Positions 47,251-57,200 of a DNA stretch of 64,000 nt are shown in pieces. A model generated the notes under the pieces. The model was not told where the DNA came from. It worked only from the letters and a program-made list of their open reading frames with translations, and ran no database searches. The position numbers were made by a program, and so were the translations under genes. This stretch comes from Hyperoodon ampullatus. Taxonomy: Eukaryota > Chordata > Mammalia > Artiodactyla > Ziphiidae. Positions within the stretch are counted from its first letter, which is position 1, and every line of letters begins with the position of its first letter. The stretch lies in the NCBI GenBank assembly GCA_949752795.1, contig OX457072.1, positions 930,001 to 994,000 of the forward strand. Reading direction: 5' to 3'.

Positions 47251-49386
47251 ATATTGAAAAAAAAAGAATATTAAATGAAATTAAGGAAATTTGAGAATAG
47301 ATTTTCATCTTTTTGGATTGGTGTAGGTCTGCTGTGCAGATCAGATCTGCAGAATGGTGGATTAACTAGACAACCATTTAAGATACTTTCTTCTTTGATT
47401 CTACAAACTCTATCCATTTCATATTGGTGGGATTATCACCTGGCAACTAAAAGGAAATCTGACTTTAGAAGAAAGGTCCTCTGTTTAAAGAAACTTAAAA
47501 TTATTATAATGCCCATGATTAGTCACTATTTCTATAGAATTTAACTAGTAATCATCAAGGTTCTTACGGCTCACTTTAAAAATTTTATGTAGGACAAAAA
47601 TCAAAAGAGTTGACTGGTTTTCTTGCCATGTTTTCACTTATCTTTTCCTTTTATAAATTTATTTTATTTATTTTATTTTTGGCTACATTGGGTCTTCATT
47701 GCTGTGTGCAGGCTTTCTCTAGTTGCAGTGAGCAGGGGCTACTCTTCGTTGCAGTGCACAGGCTTCTCATTTCAGTGGCTTCTCTTGTTGTGGAGCACGG
47801 GCTGTAGGTGCGCGGGCTCTAGGTGTGTGGGCTCTAGGTGCGTGGGCTTCACTAGTCATGGCGCGAGGGCTCAGTAGTTGTGGCTCGCAGGCTCTAGAGC
47901 ACAGGCTCAGTAGCTGTGGTGCACGGGCTTAGTTGCTCCACATGTGGTATCTTCCCGGACCAGGGCTCAAACCAGTGTCGCCTGCATTGGCAGGCGGATT
48001 CTTAACCACTGAGCCACCAGGGAAGCCCTCACTTACCTTTTAATATGTTCACAGAATATCTGCAATACATTGAAAACTCACTTGAACAGGAACTAAATCA
48101 AATTCAGTGTTCGTTGTGTATAGCAGTTATTGCATTGTTTATTTAAAATGTTTACTAGATGTTTAAGATCTGGCCTTTTCCCAGAAATGAAAGTATTTTA
48201 AGAAAAACAACAGGACAAAACTCTCATCAGATTATAATAACCCAAATAATATTTTATAGAATGACTTTTTTTAGATGTTTAAGATGCTTATTCACAGCCT
48301 AACTTTTATTTCCAGCACCATCCTGACAGGATTTCCTACCACTCATCATATTAGATACTAAGTATGATTAGAAGGCACTAGATCTCATAATCTCTAGAAC
48401 TACATCAAAACATGTTTGTTCTTTCTTTGCACAGTGGGAGTAGTCTTGGGATTATGGCTTCTATTTTTTTCAAAGGGGAAGTAGTTTTGCAATCAGCACT
48501 CAACTTCTAGGATTGCTCATCAGATATCTCCCTCATCTAAGCCATATCCATAGCTTCCTTGCCCAAGCAGTCCTGTTTTTCAGTCCGAATATAATTTTAA
48601 AGTTACCTGTGAAATTCTAGGACCACTTTTCAGAATATGTGTGAGATGGGAGCAGATGTCTTCAATAGGTGTCCATCTTGCCACCTGCCAAGTCCAATCC
48701 TTTACTTTGCTGGAAAGTTGGGTCTAGAGTTGGGAACAGATGCTTTACCATGTTTTTAGCTTTGTTGAGCTCCTTGGTTTCCAGGCACATTTCCTTGCTC
48801 TGAGATACAGGTTTCTGTGCCACTTCACCGTATCTGTCCTAAGGATGTTCAACCACTGATAACCATTTTCCCTTATAGATCTCTTGGTAATTCCCCAAAC
48901 TTGGACCTTGTCAGTTGATATGCTCTAAGAAGAGCTGTTGGTTGGGCTACTTTTCTTGAGTTTGGTGGTTTTTAGTGCTTGTTTTCCACCTGTGTCTGAA
49001 GCTAAATCCACATGTGTCTCCAGGGTATATAAATCACGTTTCTATAACGTAAGGGTAAGTTAAGAGAAGGTTTGAGAAGCAAGTATGTGCATGTGTGCGG
49101 GTACAGCACTAGATACCTGGATACCTGGAAATGCGACTTAAGATCATGGGTGCCGGGGATGCCCGCCCCAAGGAGTTGATGCTGGTGTTCCCTTCCAGAC
49201 TTCTCTTTAGGGTCGGGCGTTGAGAGGGCTCCGACTGCGCTCAGGCTCTGCAGGCGGGACACTAGCACCGGGCAGGACAGGACCTGGCCCAGGAGTCTCT
49301 GCACACCCGGCACCTGATTCTTACTTACAATGCTTGCAATTTTTAGTTAAGGAGTCCGTCAGCTTCTGAAGCTTCTTGCGGTTCAT
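40133..49386 (-). CDS. CLXN: Calaxin (EF-hand calcium-binding domain protein 1), six coding exons
   Basis: Coding exons joined on the minus strand: 49386-49329, 45253-45095, 44154-44050, 43396-43251, 42981-42877 and 40192-40133. Every junction has AG acceptor and GT donor dinucleotides, the phases agree, and the 633-nt frame ends in TGA, giving 210 residues. The N-terminus reads [16 protein letters not shown]. Three EF-hand loops are visible: [12 protein letters not shown] (about 78-89), [12 protein letters not shown] (114-125) and [12 protein letters not shown] (157-168). All have acidic residues at loop positions 1, 3, 5 and 12 and Gly at 6; the third ends in Asp instead of Glu. From established knowledge of the family, calaxin is a Ca2+ sensor of motile cilia and sperm flagella associated with the outer dynein arm docking complex. 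Length, exon pattern and sequence match mammalian EFCAB1 (about 211 residues) as I recall it. Introns are about 4075, 940, 653, 269 and 2684 bp. No internal stop or frameshift is present, so the gene looks functional. Confidence 0.96.
41001..41194 (+). repeat. CATC-type tetranucleotide array (CLXN intron 5)
   Basis: About 190 bp of CCAC/CCAT/CCGT tetranucleotide units. The distal part (from 41171) is a near-pure CCAT run and the proximal part is interrupted. Translations of either strand give artefactual Trp/Gly/Met-rich or Pro/His-rich peptides, not proteins. Confidence 0.9.
41195..41965 (+). repeat. Ancient interspersed repeat, family uncertain (CLXN intron 5)
   Basis: The segment from the ACTCAACATTTACTAGGG motif through AATAGTGAGTAAATACG to GATGACTCCTAGGGTTTTG reads like a widely dispersed mammalian repeat. 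A related start appears at about 27905-28080 (CAGCAAATGTTTATTAAGTG, GTGAATAAGAC). I cannot name the family with certainty. No gene is seen in it. Confidence 0.5.
42355..42560 (+). repeat. MIR SINE in CLXN intron 5
   Basis: The core GCCTCGGTTTCCTCATTTGT, then AATAGTACTGCCTAC and CAGGCACTAACTAG, follow the MIR consensus in plus orientation. It is diverged, as expected for a pre-eutherian repeat. Confidence 0.8.
42877..42981 (-). CDS. CLXN: CLXN coding exon 5 (EF-hand 3)
   Basis: This exon has 105 nt, entering in phase 0 after acceptor CCCCCAG and leaving before donor GTAACG. It begins directly with the third loop, [12 protein letters not shown], and continues through [16 protein letters not shown] to CLPDPK. 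It is too short to show as a clear open frame alone; it was found by following the conserved protein. Confidence 0.94.
43251..43396 (-). CDS. CLXN: CLXN coding exon 4 (EF-hand 2)
   Basis: This exon has 146 nt, with acceptor TTTCTTGAAG and donor GTACGA. It encodes [18 protein letters not shown] (loop [12 protein letters not shown]), then a long linker ([19 protein letters not shown]) and ends in KKM at a codon boundary. The linker lacks two residues compared with the human sequence as I recall it. Confidence 0.95.
44050..44154 (-). CDS. CLXN: CLXN coding exon 3 (EF-hand 1)
   Basis: This exon has 105 nt, following a strong T-rich acceptor ending TTTTTTTTTAG and preceding donor GTAAGA. It encodes [18 protein letters not shown] and the following helix, ending in EEKMK plus the first base of a Tyr codon. 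The loop [12 protein letters not shown] is a complete 12-residue EF-hand calcium loop. Confidence 0.95.
44529..44734 (-). mobile_element. CHR-type SINE in CLXN intron 2
   Basis: The body matches the 11.05-kb SINE, with the head CCACCAGGGAAGCCC at right. Short target repeats TATATCTT lie at 44521-44528 and 44735-44742. It lies in the same orientation as CLXN, between exons 2 and 3. Confidence 0.88.
45095..45253 (-). CDS. CLXN: CLXN coding exon 2
   Basis: This exon has 159 nt, entering in phase 1 after acceptor CTTTCACAG and leaving before donor GTGAGC. It encodes about residues 20-72, including the segments [10 protein letters not shown] and [11 protein letters not shown], which form the helical N-terminal part before the first canonical EF-hand. 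It carries one extra residue (Thr in GDVTERQG) relative to the human protein as I recall it. Confidence 0.94.
46355..46945 (+). mobile_element. Old L1 3' end in CLXN intron 1
   Basis: Plus-strand translation of 46410-46688 gives a degraded L1 ORF2 C-terminus (motifs such as [12 protein letters not shown] and [13 protein letters not shown]). It is followed by an L1M-like 3'UTR ending in AATAAAAAACTC. It is antisense to CLXN. Confidence 0.8.
47164..47260 (+). mobile_element. Truncated SINE 3' end with (AAAT)n tail
   Basis: GCCGCAACTAAGACCCAGCG followed by AAATAAAT repeats is the 3' part of the same SINE family in plus orientation, without its tRNA-like head. The (AAAT)n tail runs 47213-47252, about ten units. 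It lies in CLXN intron 1. Confidence 0.8.
47647..48028 (-). mobile_element. CHR-type SINE in CLXN intron 1
   Basis: It has a T-rich tail, the body TTTCTCTAGTTGCAGTGAGC and GGGCTCTAGGTG modules, and the head CCACCAGGGAAGCCC. Target-site repeats TCACTTA.CTTTT lie at 47634-47646 and 48029-48041. It lies in the same orientation as CLXN. Confidence 0.88.
49329..49386 (-). CDS. CLXN: CLXN coding exon 1 (start codon)
   Basis: This exon has 58 coding nt: ATG at 49386-49384, 19 full codons, then the first base of a Phe codon. The donor is GTAAGT at 49328-49323, a near-ideal splice donor. The start context has G at -3. The encoded stretch is rich in Lys and Leu and precedes the EF-hand region. The 5'UTR extends upstream into a CpG-rich block; its exact start cannot be fixed from sequence alone. 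Confidence 0.94.
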
Positions 49387-49514
49387 GCCGGCCGCTCAGG
49401 GAACCGGGCCGCGGCCCGTGTCCAGTGGGGCGGCTGCCGGGACCCTCGCGAGGTCTGGGCCTGGGGCTGCCGGCGAGTCTCCCCTGTGCGCGTGCGCAGG
49501 TCCTAACACGCGAC

Positions 49515-49528
49515 GTGGCCATGGCAAC
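49515..49528. promoter_or_regulatory. RFX X-box, copy 1
   Basis: The motif GTGGCCATGGCAAC fits the X-box consensus GTNRCC(0-3N)RGYAAC with a 2-nt spacer. RFX factors bind such sites in promoters of motile-cilium genes (established knowledge). It lies about 130 bp upstream of the CLXN start codon, a typical position. Confidence 0.8.
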
Positions 49529-49544
49529 GGCTAGGCGGCTGCCG

Positions 49545-49549
49545 ATTGG
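49545..49549 (-). promoter_or_regulatory. CCAAT box (NF-Y type), copy 1
   Basis: ATTGG on the plus strand is CCAAT on the coding strand, in the context AGCCAATC, the preferred NF-Y flank. It lies 17 bp from X-box copy 1. X-box plus CCAAT pairing is common in cilium and MHC-type promoters. Confidence 0.65.
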
Positions 49550-49586
49550 CTGCCTGGCTGAGGCGGGCGAGGTCCTAACCTGCGGC

Positions 49587-49600
49587 GTGGCCATGGCAAC
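49587..49600. promoter_or_regulatory. RFX X-box, copy 2
   Basis: A second identical GTGGCCATGGCAAC motif lies exactly 72 bp from the first, inside the tandemly duplicated unit. Both copies are perfect although neighbouring bases differ, which suggests that both sites are kept. Confidence 0.8.
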
Positions 49601-49616
49601 GCCTGGGCGGCAGCTG

Positions 49617-49621
49617 ATTGG
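49617..49621 (-). promoter_or_regulatory. CCAAT box (NF-Y type), copy 2
   Basis: This is a second AGCCAATC-context CCAAT box, again 72 bp from its partner and 17 bp beyond X-box copy 2, so the whole X-box/CCAAT pair is duplicated with constant spacing. Confidence 0.65.
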
Positions 49622-49690
49622 CTCCCGGGACGGCACTGTCTCCCTGGGAGGGCCGTCCAGGCGCGCTGGGACCGCGTTCCGACTGTGACG

Positions 49691-52600
49691 TCGGCGGGTG
49701 ACCCTCCAGGTGTGGCTGGCTCGAGTTCACAGCCCCTTTAATGAGATGCACCGTGAGTCCTCAGGGCTGAATTCTGTGGGGATGTCTTGGGTGGTGAGCG
49801 CGACACCAGAGAGGCTTCAGATCCTCAGGGAGGTCTGGGAACTCGGGGGTTGCAGGAATGAGCACGTGTGGTCCAGACGACGGCTTTTCGGGTGCGGGAG
49901 GGTGAGGGGCTCGCTCTCAGGTTGCCAGTCCTTTTGCCAGGAGGGAGTCTGCCTCAGGATATCTTCAAGTTTTTGGTGATGTTACAGAGAGCAAGAGGCA
50001 CTTGGACTAGTTCCCCGCCCCCCCATTCATTCTTGAGGTGAGGCTGGAGGCTGTCTGTGGGGTCTGGGGAGAGCCCCTGGCAACTTTTAAGCTGGTTAAA
50101 GAGGCAACCTCCCAAATAAAGACGAGCTGACAGCTGACACTAGCTCTGGGGTACAGCCTGACCTTGCTTTTCTGGAAAATATCCCAGTAAAATGGATATT
50201 CTACTTATTTGAGAGACAGGTTCTTTGACTGCAAACAAAGGCTAGTCCTTACATCTTTACTATGAGAGGACTTTCTGCTCTTAACACAGATGAAACACCC
50301 TCTTTGAATTAAGACAGCGATAACATGCGTTAGTTCAGCCAGGAGCAAAAAACCTACAATATTCTCCAACATGTCACTTGTTTCGCTTCCGAAGGCAAAA
50401 TACTTTTGAATACAAATTATTCTATAGTGTGTGTACTGTCATTGTTAAACTGAAAGCAGAAAAATTCTGCCAACCGTATGTAACAACCTCACATGAGGTC
50501 TCTGATTCTCTTTCCTTGTTTCATTTGTTTGTTGAATGGAGGACCGGGACGCCGTTTGAATCCAGGGTCGAGGATGCTTGGGGAAGGCGGGCAGGCACTG
50601 TATTATCCTGAAGCAAATTCCCTGAGAACTGTTAACTAATATGAAGTGATAGTGAATGTGAGATTGCAACAGTTAGCGGTTAAGTGGTATTCCTGTTCGT
50701 GCCCTTGTCCGGCAGGTGCGGCGTTTCTAATAGGACTGTAGGGAACAAATGGGGATGGATGTATTCTGATACATGCACTGCGAGACCTTAGTGATTTGTC
50801 AGATGCCAGAGCCGTGGCAAATATTTAGCCCTTAGAGATTGTTGGGGTGCTCGTTATAAAGACAAGCAGCCAAAAGCGTGGCTGTCAGGGGCTAAGAAGA
50901 GGAGCCACGGGCCACTCCCGTCCCTACCAGGTGTGCTGAACAGACTCCCTGCTGGCGTGTCTGGGGAGCAGCCTCCACGGGTAGGAGCACCTCGCTGGGC
51001 GAGTTCAGGCGTCTGGGCAGACCTCATGCACTGGAAGCTTCTCGAGCACCTTTGGGGAGCAAATCCGTTCTTCATAAGCTTCAGGCCTGGGCCCCGCCAT
51101 CTGTGTTCCCTTAAAGTGGAAAAGCTAACGAAAGGGCAGTGCCACAGAAGGCTGATTAAGAGTCAGGTCTGTTCTAGCAGCAGAGATCCTGCACCTGCCG
51201 GGAGACCTTGGTGGCGCGTCCTATTCCCAGCCCCCCTTCCCCCAGGTCTTTCTTCTATGTTATTCTTTTAGCCAAAGCTTTACAAATTCACCATAGCATC
51301 TCTCTTGTGTCTCTGAGAGCATTGTGGAACTGGCCTCACCATACGGTCTTGCAAACCTTTCTCAGGGAAAGCAGGTATTTACTAGGGGCGTCTTTTGTCC
51401 ACATACTGGCAAACCTCAGAGCGTTCTCTACATTCTTGTGACATTCTGAACTTAATATTTTTAGACCTTAGAATGAGCTGTGGGCCTGACAGAGTCTGCT
51501 GAGTGCATCTCAGAGCCGGTTGTAGTTTCTGTCCATAGGTTTAGTTGCTTGTGTGGAGGAGATGCAGCATTGCGTTCCAAGGGCTTTTTCCAAGAGAGGC
51601 AATTAGGCCTCAACAGTTACCTCATATCAAATCAATCAGTAATAGAATAATCAAAAACTGGGCTGAGTTTGTGCTGTGCATGAAGTGATCATAGAACTTT
51701 CCAGAGTTCAAGCAGCTTTGAGATGGATGCTTCTGTGAATACAAAAGTACGTTAAAGTGACTATGAAAGCTATAACTGCTTCCTTTAATTTTGTGTGCAA
51801 ACAGTTTTCTCTTAGACTCACAATTAATTGGAATTTTGCCATAATAAAGAGCTTGGACGTTGAATTGATGAAAGTGTTTCCTTCAATGTGGACCTTTTAT
51901 GATGGAGGTGTTTGGAAGCTGTGGGAAATGACATCACAGAATTGATTTCCAAGTATGTTACAAGTCTATTATGAAATTAATGAAAGGAAAATATAAAGGT
52001 TAGTTATCTACATAATTTATATTCATTTGTACCAGTTTTATGTTATAGGGCGAGTAATGGGAAGTTCTGTGGGGACTTGAGCCAACCTTTCGGGCAGGTG
52101 ACCCTCCTCTGGTCTCTCACCGCTTTCTCTCCCTGCGCCGCTCCCCCAGCCCCCCTGACAGCACGGGGCGTCTCCCTCCAGGACTGCTGCCAGGCCTTCA
52201 CCCCATGCCCTGAGGCACCTCTTCAGAGGCCACATCCCTCCTGCCCCTGTCCTCCTCCTTTGCCTCGGGACTGCCCTTCCAGCGCTTGCCACGACGAGCG
52301 ATGACTCTCTTTCTCTGATCTCTCCTCCCCACTGGACTGTGAATTACATGATCCCTCTCTCCCCGTATTTGTGTCTGTTTTATCTCTGAATCCCTTTGTC
52401 TGTCACTCGTCTGTCGTCCTTCTGCGTTTGCCAGCACAGCCCAGGCTCCGTGGTCCACACTCAGGGAGAGAAGTCGCCTGAGCGGGAGGAACCCAGAGCC
52501 CCTTCCTCCACAGCCCCCGTCCTGGAGACCCCTGTGAATGCACATCAGGGCCTTTAAAGGGCTGGGGAGCGAAGAAGACATTTTCCGAGTATCCACACCA

Positions 52601-52994
52601 AACACTCACTGCTCTTAACACATCTCTAGGTAATTTTTGGGAACCTTGAGCAAGTGACTGGTGGGGAAGGCAGATACCCGAGGTCTGCTGAGGTTGGGGC
52701 CCTCACGTCTTACATATGCTTCTGATGCTGGAAGCTACGGAGTGGCCTGTGATAAATAATTACTGTAACAGCAGTAATCAGTCAGCAGGTTGAGTAAGGG
52801 AGCTGACCCTCCAAGCCTCTTGGAGCTGCCCATGATGTCCTGAGGAACCCTCTGGGCTCCCTCCTGTGGCCCGTTGGGTCCCGGGCCCAGAGCCTGGCTC
52901 TGGCCACTGTGCTGTCCCCAGGGACTTGGGACCTGCCCAGGGCTCCCGTGCACCCAGTCCTCCCAGCACTCAGGATTGTCATCCTTCTTGAGTT
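49691..52994. other. Upstream flank of CLXN, nothing recognised
   Basis: No second gene is visible on the plus strand to share the CLXN promoter. The stretch 52100-52420 is C/T-rich and may be a diverged L2-type end, but I cannot confirm it. Confidence 0.5.
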
Positions 52995-54210
52995 TGGTCA
53001 TTAGTGGGTGTATAGTGCAGACTCCTTGTGATTTTCATTTGCGTTTCCTTATGACTCCTGAATTGAATTTCTTTTTAATATTAGGTTGTAAGTATTCTTT
53101 ATGTATTAGGAATGGAATACTGTTATCAGAATAAAGTCTGTGACTTTTATTCTTTTACTAGTGGCCTTTGAAAAGCAAAAGTTTTGAGTTTTGATGAAGT
53201 TCAATCTACCACAATATAATTTTATGGTTCATGCTTTTTGTGTGCTACTTAAAAATATTTTCCTAATCCAAAGCCATAAAAACTTTTTTCCTGTATTTTT
53301 TACGTGGTTTATGGTTTTATCTCTTACATTTAGACCGCTGGTTTCCTTCAGTTAATTTTTGTATGTGTCTGAGGTAAGGGTTAGTGTTCCTTATTTTTCA
53401 TATGGGTATCTGATTTATATAAAAGACTATTCATTTTCCATTGAATTATTCTGGCATTTTTGTCAAATAGTTATATAGTGTGGGCTTAGTTTTGGACTAT
53501 CTATTCTGTTCCATTGATCACTGTGGCTATTCTTTTGCCAGTATCACACTGTGTTCATTTCTGTAATTTTATAGTGAATCTTCAAATCAGGTGGTGTAAA
53601 TTCTGTAATGTTGTTCTTTTTCAAAATTGTTTTGATTAATTAACATTGTTTTCATTTCATATGACTTTTAGAATCAGCTTGTCAATTTCCAAAGAAACAA
53701 AATCCTGCTGAGGGGTTGCATCACATCTATATAGCAATTTGGGTAGAATTGACGTCTTCACTAAGGTATTGATTTTTCTGATCCATGGGCATGGTACATC
53801 TCTCCATTTATGTAGGTCTTCATTAGTTTCTCTCAGCATTGTTTTGAGGTTTTAAGTGTACACATCGGAGCGTGTGTACATGTATTCATAGTATTTTTGA
53901 TGCTAATATAAATGCAATGTTTAATATTGCAATTGTTCTTTGATAGTACATAAAATATAATTGATATTTGTACACTGATCTTGTATGCTGGAAACATGCT
54001 ACACTCATATATTCTTCTACTAGATTCTTTCTAGATTATTTAAGATTTTCTACCTTGATGATCGTGTTCTCTACAAATAAAGGCATTTTTACTTCTTCTT
54101 TTCCCATCTGTATGCCTTTTAAAATCAGTATCGGGCACGTTCCCTCCGGCCCAGGGAACAAAGCAAGGTCCTGCTTTTGCCCCCTTCCAGCGTGAAGCTG
54201 AAGGGCAATG
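52995..54210 (-). mobile_element. Old antisense L1 fragment
   Basis: Reverse-complement L1 ORF2 relics include the block around TTTTGCCAGTATCACAC, a block around TCCATGGGCATGGTACATC and the short minus-strand open piece 53839-53657. It is highly diverged. Ends are approximate. Confidence 0.75.
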
Positions 54211-57200
54211 GGGAGAGCGGACCCTCGCTTTGCTTCCTGTGTTGGAGGGAAGGTGCCCATTGTTTCTCATCACACGTGCTGTTTGCTGTCGATTTCTCAC
54301 AGATGTCCTACATCAGATTAGGAAGCGGCCATCCATTCCAAATTTCCTGAGCGTGTTTGTCGTCAGTGGGTTGTTGAGTTTTTACTGCTCATCCACCCCT
54401 CCCCCTGCCGGAAGTGGCACCAGCATCTGTTAGTTGAGCTGCACATCACAGAAAATGCAGGCAAAGCTGGAATGCCTGTCTTTGAGGAAAATAGATGACT
54501 CACAGCTCATCCTGGACCTTGAGAGTGTTTGCATTCTCTGCGGTGTTCTGAACAGTAAGCATCAGTGCAGCACAAAAGGGTCCACGTGTCCCCACCCTCC
54601 CTCGTTGTGAATTATTGTCAAAGTTCCATAGCATTTTAAGTCTCCGTTTTTATAGAGTTGACTACACTACTGACTTTGATCACTTTGAATTAACTTCCTC
54701 ACTGAAGCCTACAAATGACTTACTTAATTGTCTGGTGCTATCTCTATAGCCTTACTCAGGGGTTTTTGTTATGTTTTTTCACTGTGGTCAGAGCTTCACA
54801 GCTTCACACTTTATTTTCAATAGAACAGTCTTTTTATTTATTACTTCCTTTTGTGTGAGAATATACTTTCTTTGGCATCTCTATTATTTAGGGACTCAGC
54901 ATTTTGCTCTTGAAACACGGTTGATCAAGCACCATAAGCTTAGACGTGTTAGACATACAGGGTGATGGTTAGCAGCGTACCCTTGATATTCCTCCTGGTC
55001 CTGTGGGGAGACCACCCTCCTCAGCCCTTCGCATCAAGACAGGACCATATCACCGGGTCCTGGCCAGCGGGATGCGGGCAGAAGTGAGAGGGGCTGCCCC
55101 GGCCTGGCCACACCACTGATCTCTGCGTGGTCCCCTTCGAGCAGCTGGGCAGGGGTGGGGTACACGTTGCAGGAGCCTGGGGCTCCGCGGTAAATGCTTG
55201 GAGGACAGACACTCCTTAGAGCGTCCTGGTCAGGGACACCTTGTGTGGACACTGAGTGAGTGGAAGATCTTCACTGCTCTATAGCATTGGAGCTTGGGGT
55301 CGCATGTTACAGATCGCCTACCCTGAGCAATACATACCGTCCAGCAAAGTGGGGCAGCCAGTCCCCCGACTGGAACGGGGTACACTCTGTCTTTAATGCC
55401 TCAAATGAACATAGCTATTTTATGTGCATCTTCCAGTTGCGTTTGCTGAAGAATGAATGATTTATAATCTTGACATACTGTCTCCAGAAAGAGCAAGTGT
55501 TGCCCCAAAGCTATTTGGCTTTTTTTCTCTTACTATGAAGCAATAGACCCCAAGTGAGATTTACAAATATTTCTCATTAAGTTAATTAAAAATAAAGTAC
55601 TATGTTGAGTATTCCCAACCCTTAAATATCTTAAAAAATTGTAAATATTATTCTCTCTATGGTACGTGCTTATTTTTAATTGTCTTACTGCTCATGCTGT
55701 CATTAGTTTATATTGTAAATCACAGTGCACTCTCAGTTCAAGCTTCCTCTCCAATGATTCATTTGTCATCTCATAAATGGGATCATCTTTCTAGTTTATA
55801 AATGTGTGTTTCTTTGTGGCCAGCTTCTTGCAGATCTGACTAGATGGTCCTACTCTCGGTGGGAGAACTCCACGGGAGCGGGCCGGCTTCTCTGTTCCCT
55901 GCTCGTGGCTTGTGCCTTTTGTGTCACTGTTACCCTCAAATCGGGGTTTCTGCGAAGAAATGATTTCAACCTACTTGTCCTTTCTTTCAGGGCTAGTTCA
56001 GTCAAAACCAGAGAATTTAATCCCAAACTCCGCTTAACCAGGCACACGTTTAAGGGCAATGCCCGTGACACTCTGGAAGCAGAGAAACGAATAAAGGGTC
56101 ACATCCTCTCCCGCACATCTCAGAATACTGCTCTTAGGACACGCATGTGACTGTCCTCCAAACAGGAGAGCACATGGCCTTGAGAGCCTGCCCTGGAATA
56201 CACGTTGTCACTTAAACAACAGCAACAAAAACTCATTCTAATAACTCACGGTGAGACAGTTGTTTCTCTCAGTGATTTGTGAGAGCTGCTGCTACTTTTC
56301 TTTGTTCCTCTCGATGCTCTGAGTGTCACACCTGAGCATGTGGCCTCGCCTGTTACTTCAGACAGAAAACAGAGGTCATCCTTCATGAACCTTCTAAATT
56401 TTCACCTCTTCCCCAGCGACCGTCAGGGAGTCCACCTACCCTTCCTTCCTGTGTCAGCAGAGGAAGTGTTTTCTCTCGGACAAGAAGAAGAATCTTTATA
56501 ATGTTTCCAAAAAGCACACCAAATTCCCTTCAGTTTTTTTAGCTTAAATTCACGTGTCCTTTTCAATGACATCCTTGAAACTTTGGAAATAGGTTTTCTA
56601 TTTTTTTCATCCCCATTGTTTTTGAGCATCTGCCTACCTTGAACCGTATTGTATTCTGTGAGGTGATATCACATCCTGTGCTGAAGAGAGATCCACTTAA
56701 ACAATAAAGAGTCCCAGCTAGAGCTTCAGTTATAATGACATCATTTGACATGTCAGAGTTTGGTTCGAGTTTGTAGATAATTAGTTTCCTACAATTTTCT
56801 GGCTGTTCGTCATCACATTTTAGGGCTCAGTGGCGTTCAGCCTCAAGATGAGAAGAACCTTCACTTTCTCTTTTACATCCCACAGTGGGTTTTACACCGA
56901 GTAGAAATAGCACAGTTTGCTACACTCGGAGGGTTAGAGCCAACGGATTCTTTCCTTTAATAAGATTTTACACATTTGAATCCACTTTGTTCAGGGAGTG
57001 CTTAGGAGGAATCAAATACACCCTTCTCCTCCTCCTTCTCCTTTGTTCATCCCTGGTGAAATCAGTTCCTGACTGAGGTCAAGTTCTGCCCCGGCAGATC
57101 TCTTGGAGCTCACGCGACTGTTTGGGACTCACTGTAGGCAAAGGGGTCAAGGACCAAGCCTGGTGTTGCTTCTGATCCTTTTCCCCAGAGTCTCCAGCAT

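Larger units (their letters stand above)
49498..49625. repeat. 72-bp tandem duplication in the CLXN promoter
   Basis: AGGTCCTAAC begins at 49498 and again at 49570. X-box and CCAAT motifs recur with the same 72-bp step. The second copy is shorter and ends after the CCAAT box near 49625. The copies differ at several positions, so the duplication is not recent. Confidence 0.8.
49390..49690 (-). promoter_or_regulatory. CLXN: CpG-rich promoter region of CLXN
   Basis: This GC- and CpG-rich block lies immediately upstream of the CLXN start codon and stands out against AT-richer flanks. It has no TATA box near the start. It contains two X-box motifs and two inverted CCAAT boxes in a 72-bp tandem repeat. 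This fits a TATA-less CpG promoter of a ciliary gene. The transcription start is not determined. An unannotated divergent transcript from the plus strand is possible but has no support in the sequence. Confidence 0.75.

Noticed and set aside
49425..49688. Plus-strand open frame in the CLXN promoter as a divergent gene
   Set aside because: It is made of the 72-bp duplicated promoter unit, with no homology and no supporting exon nearby.
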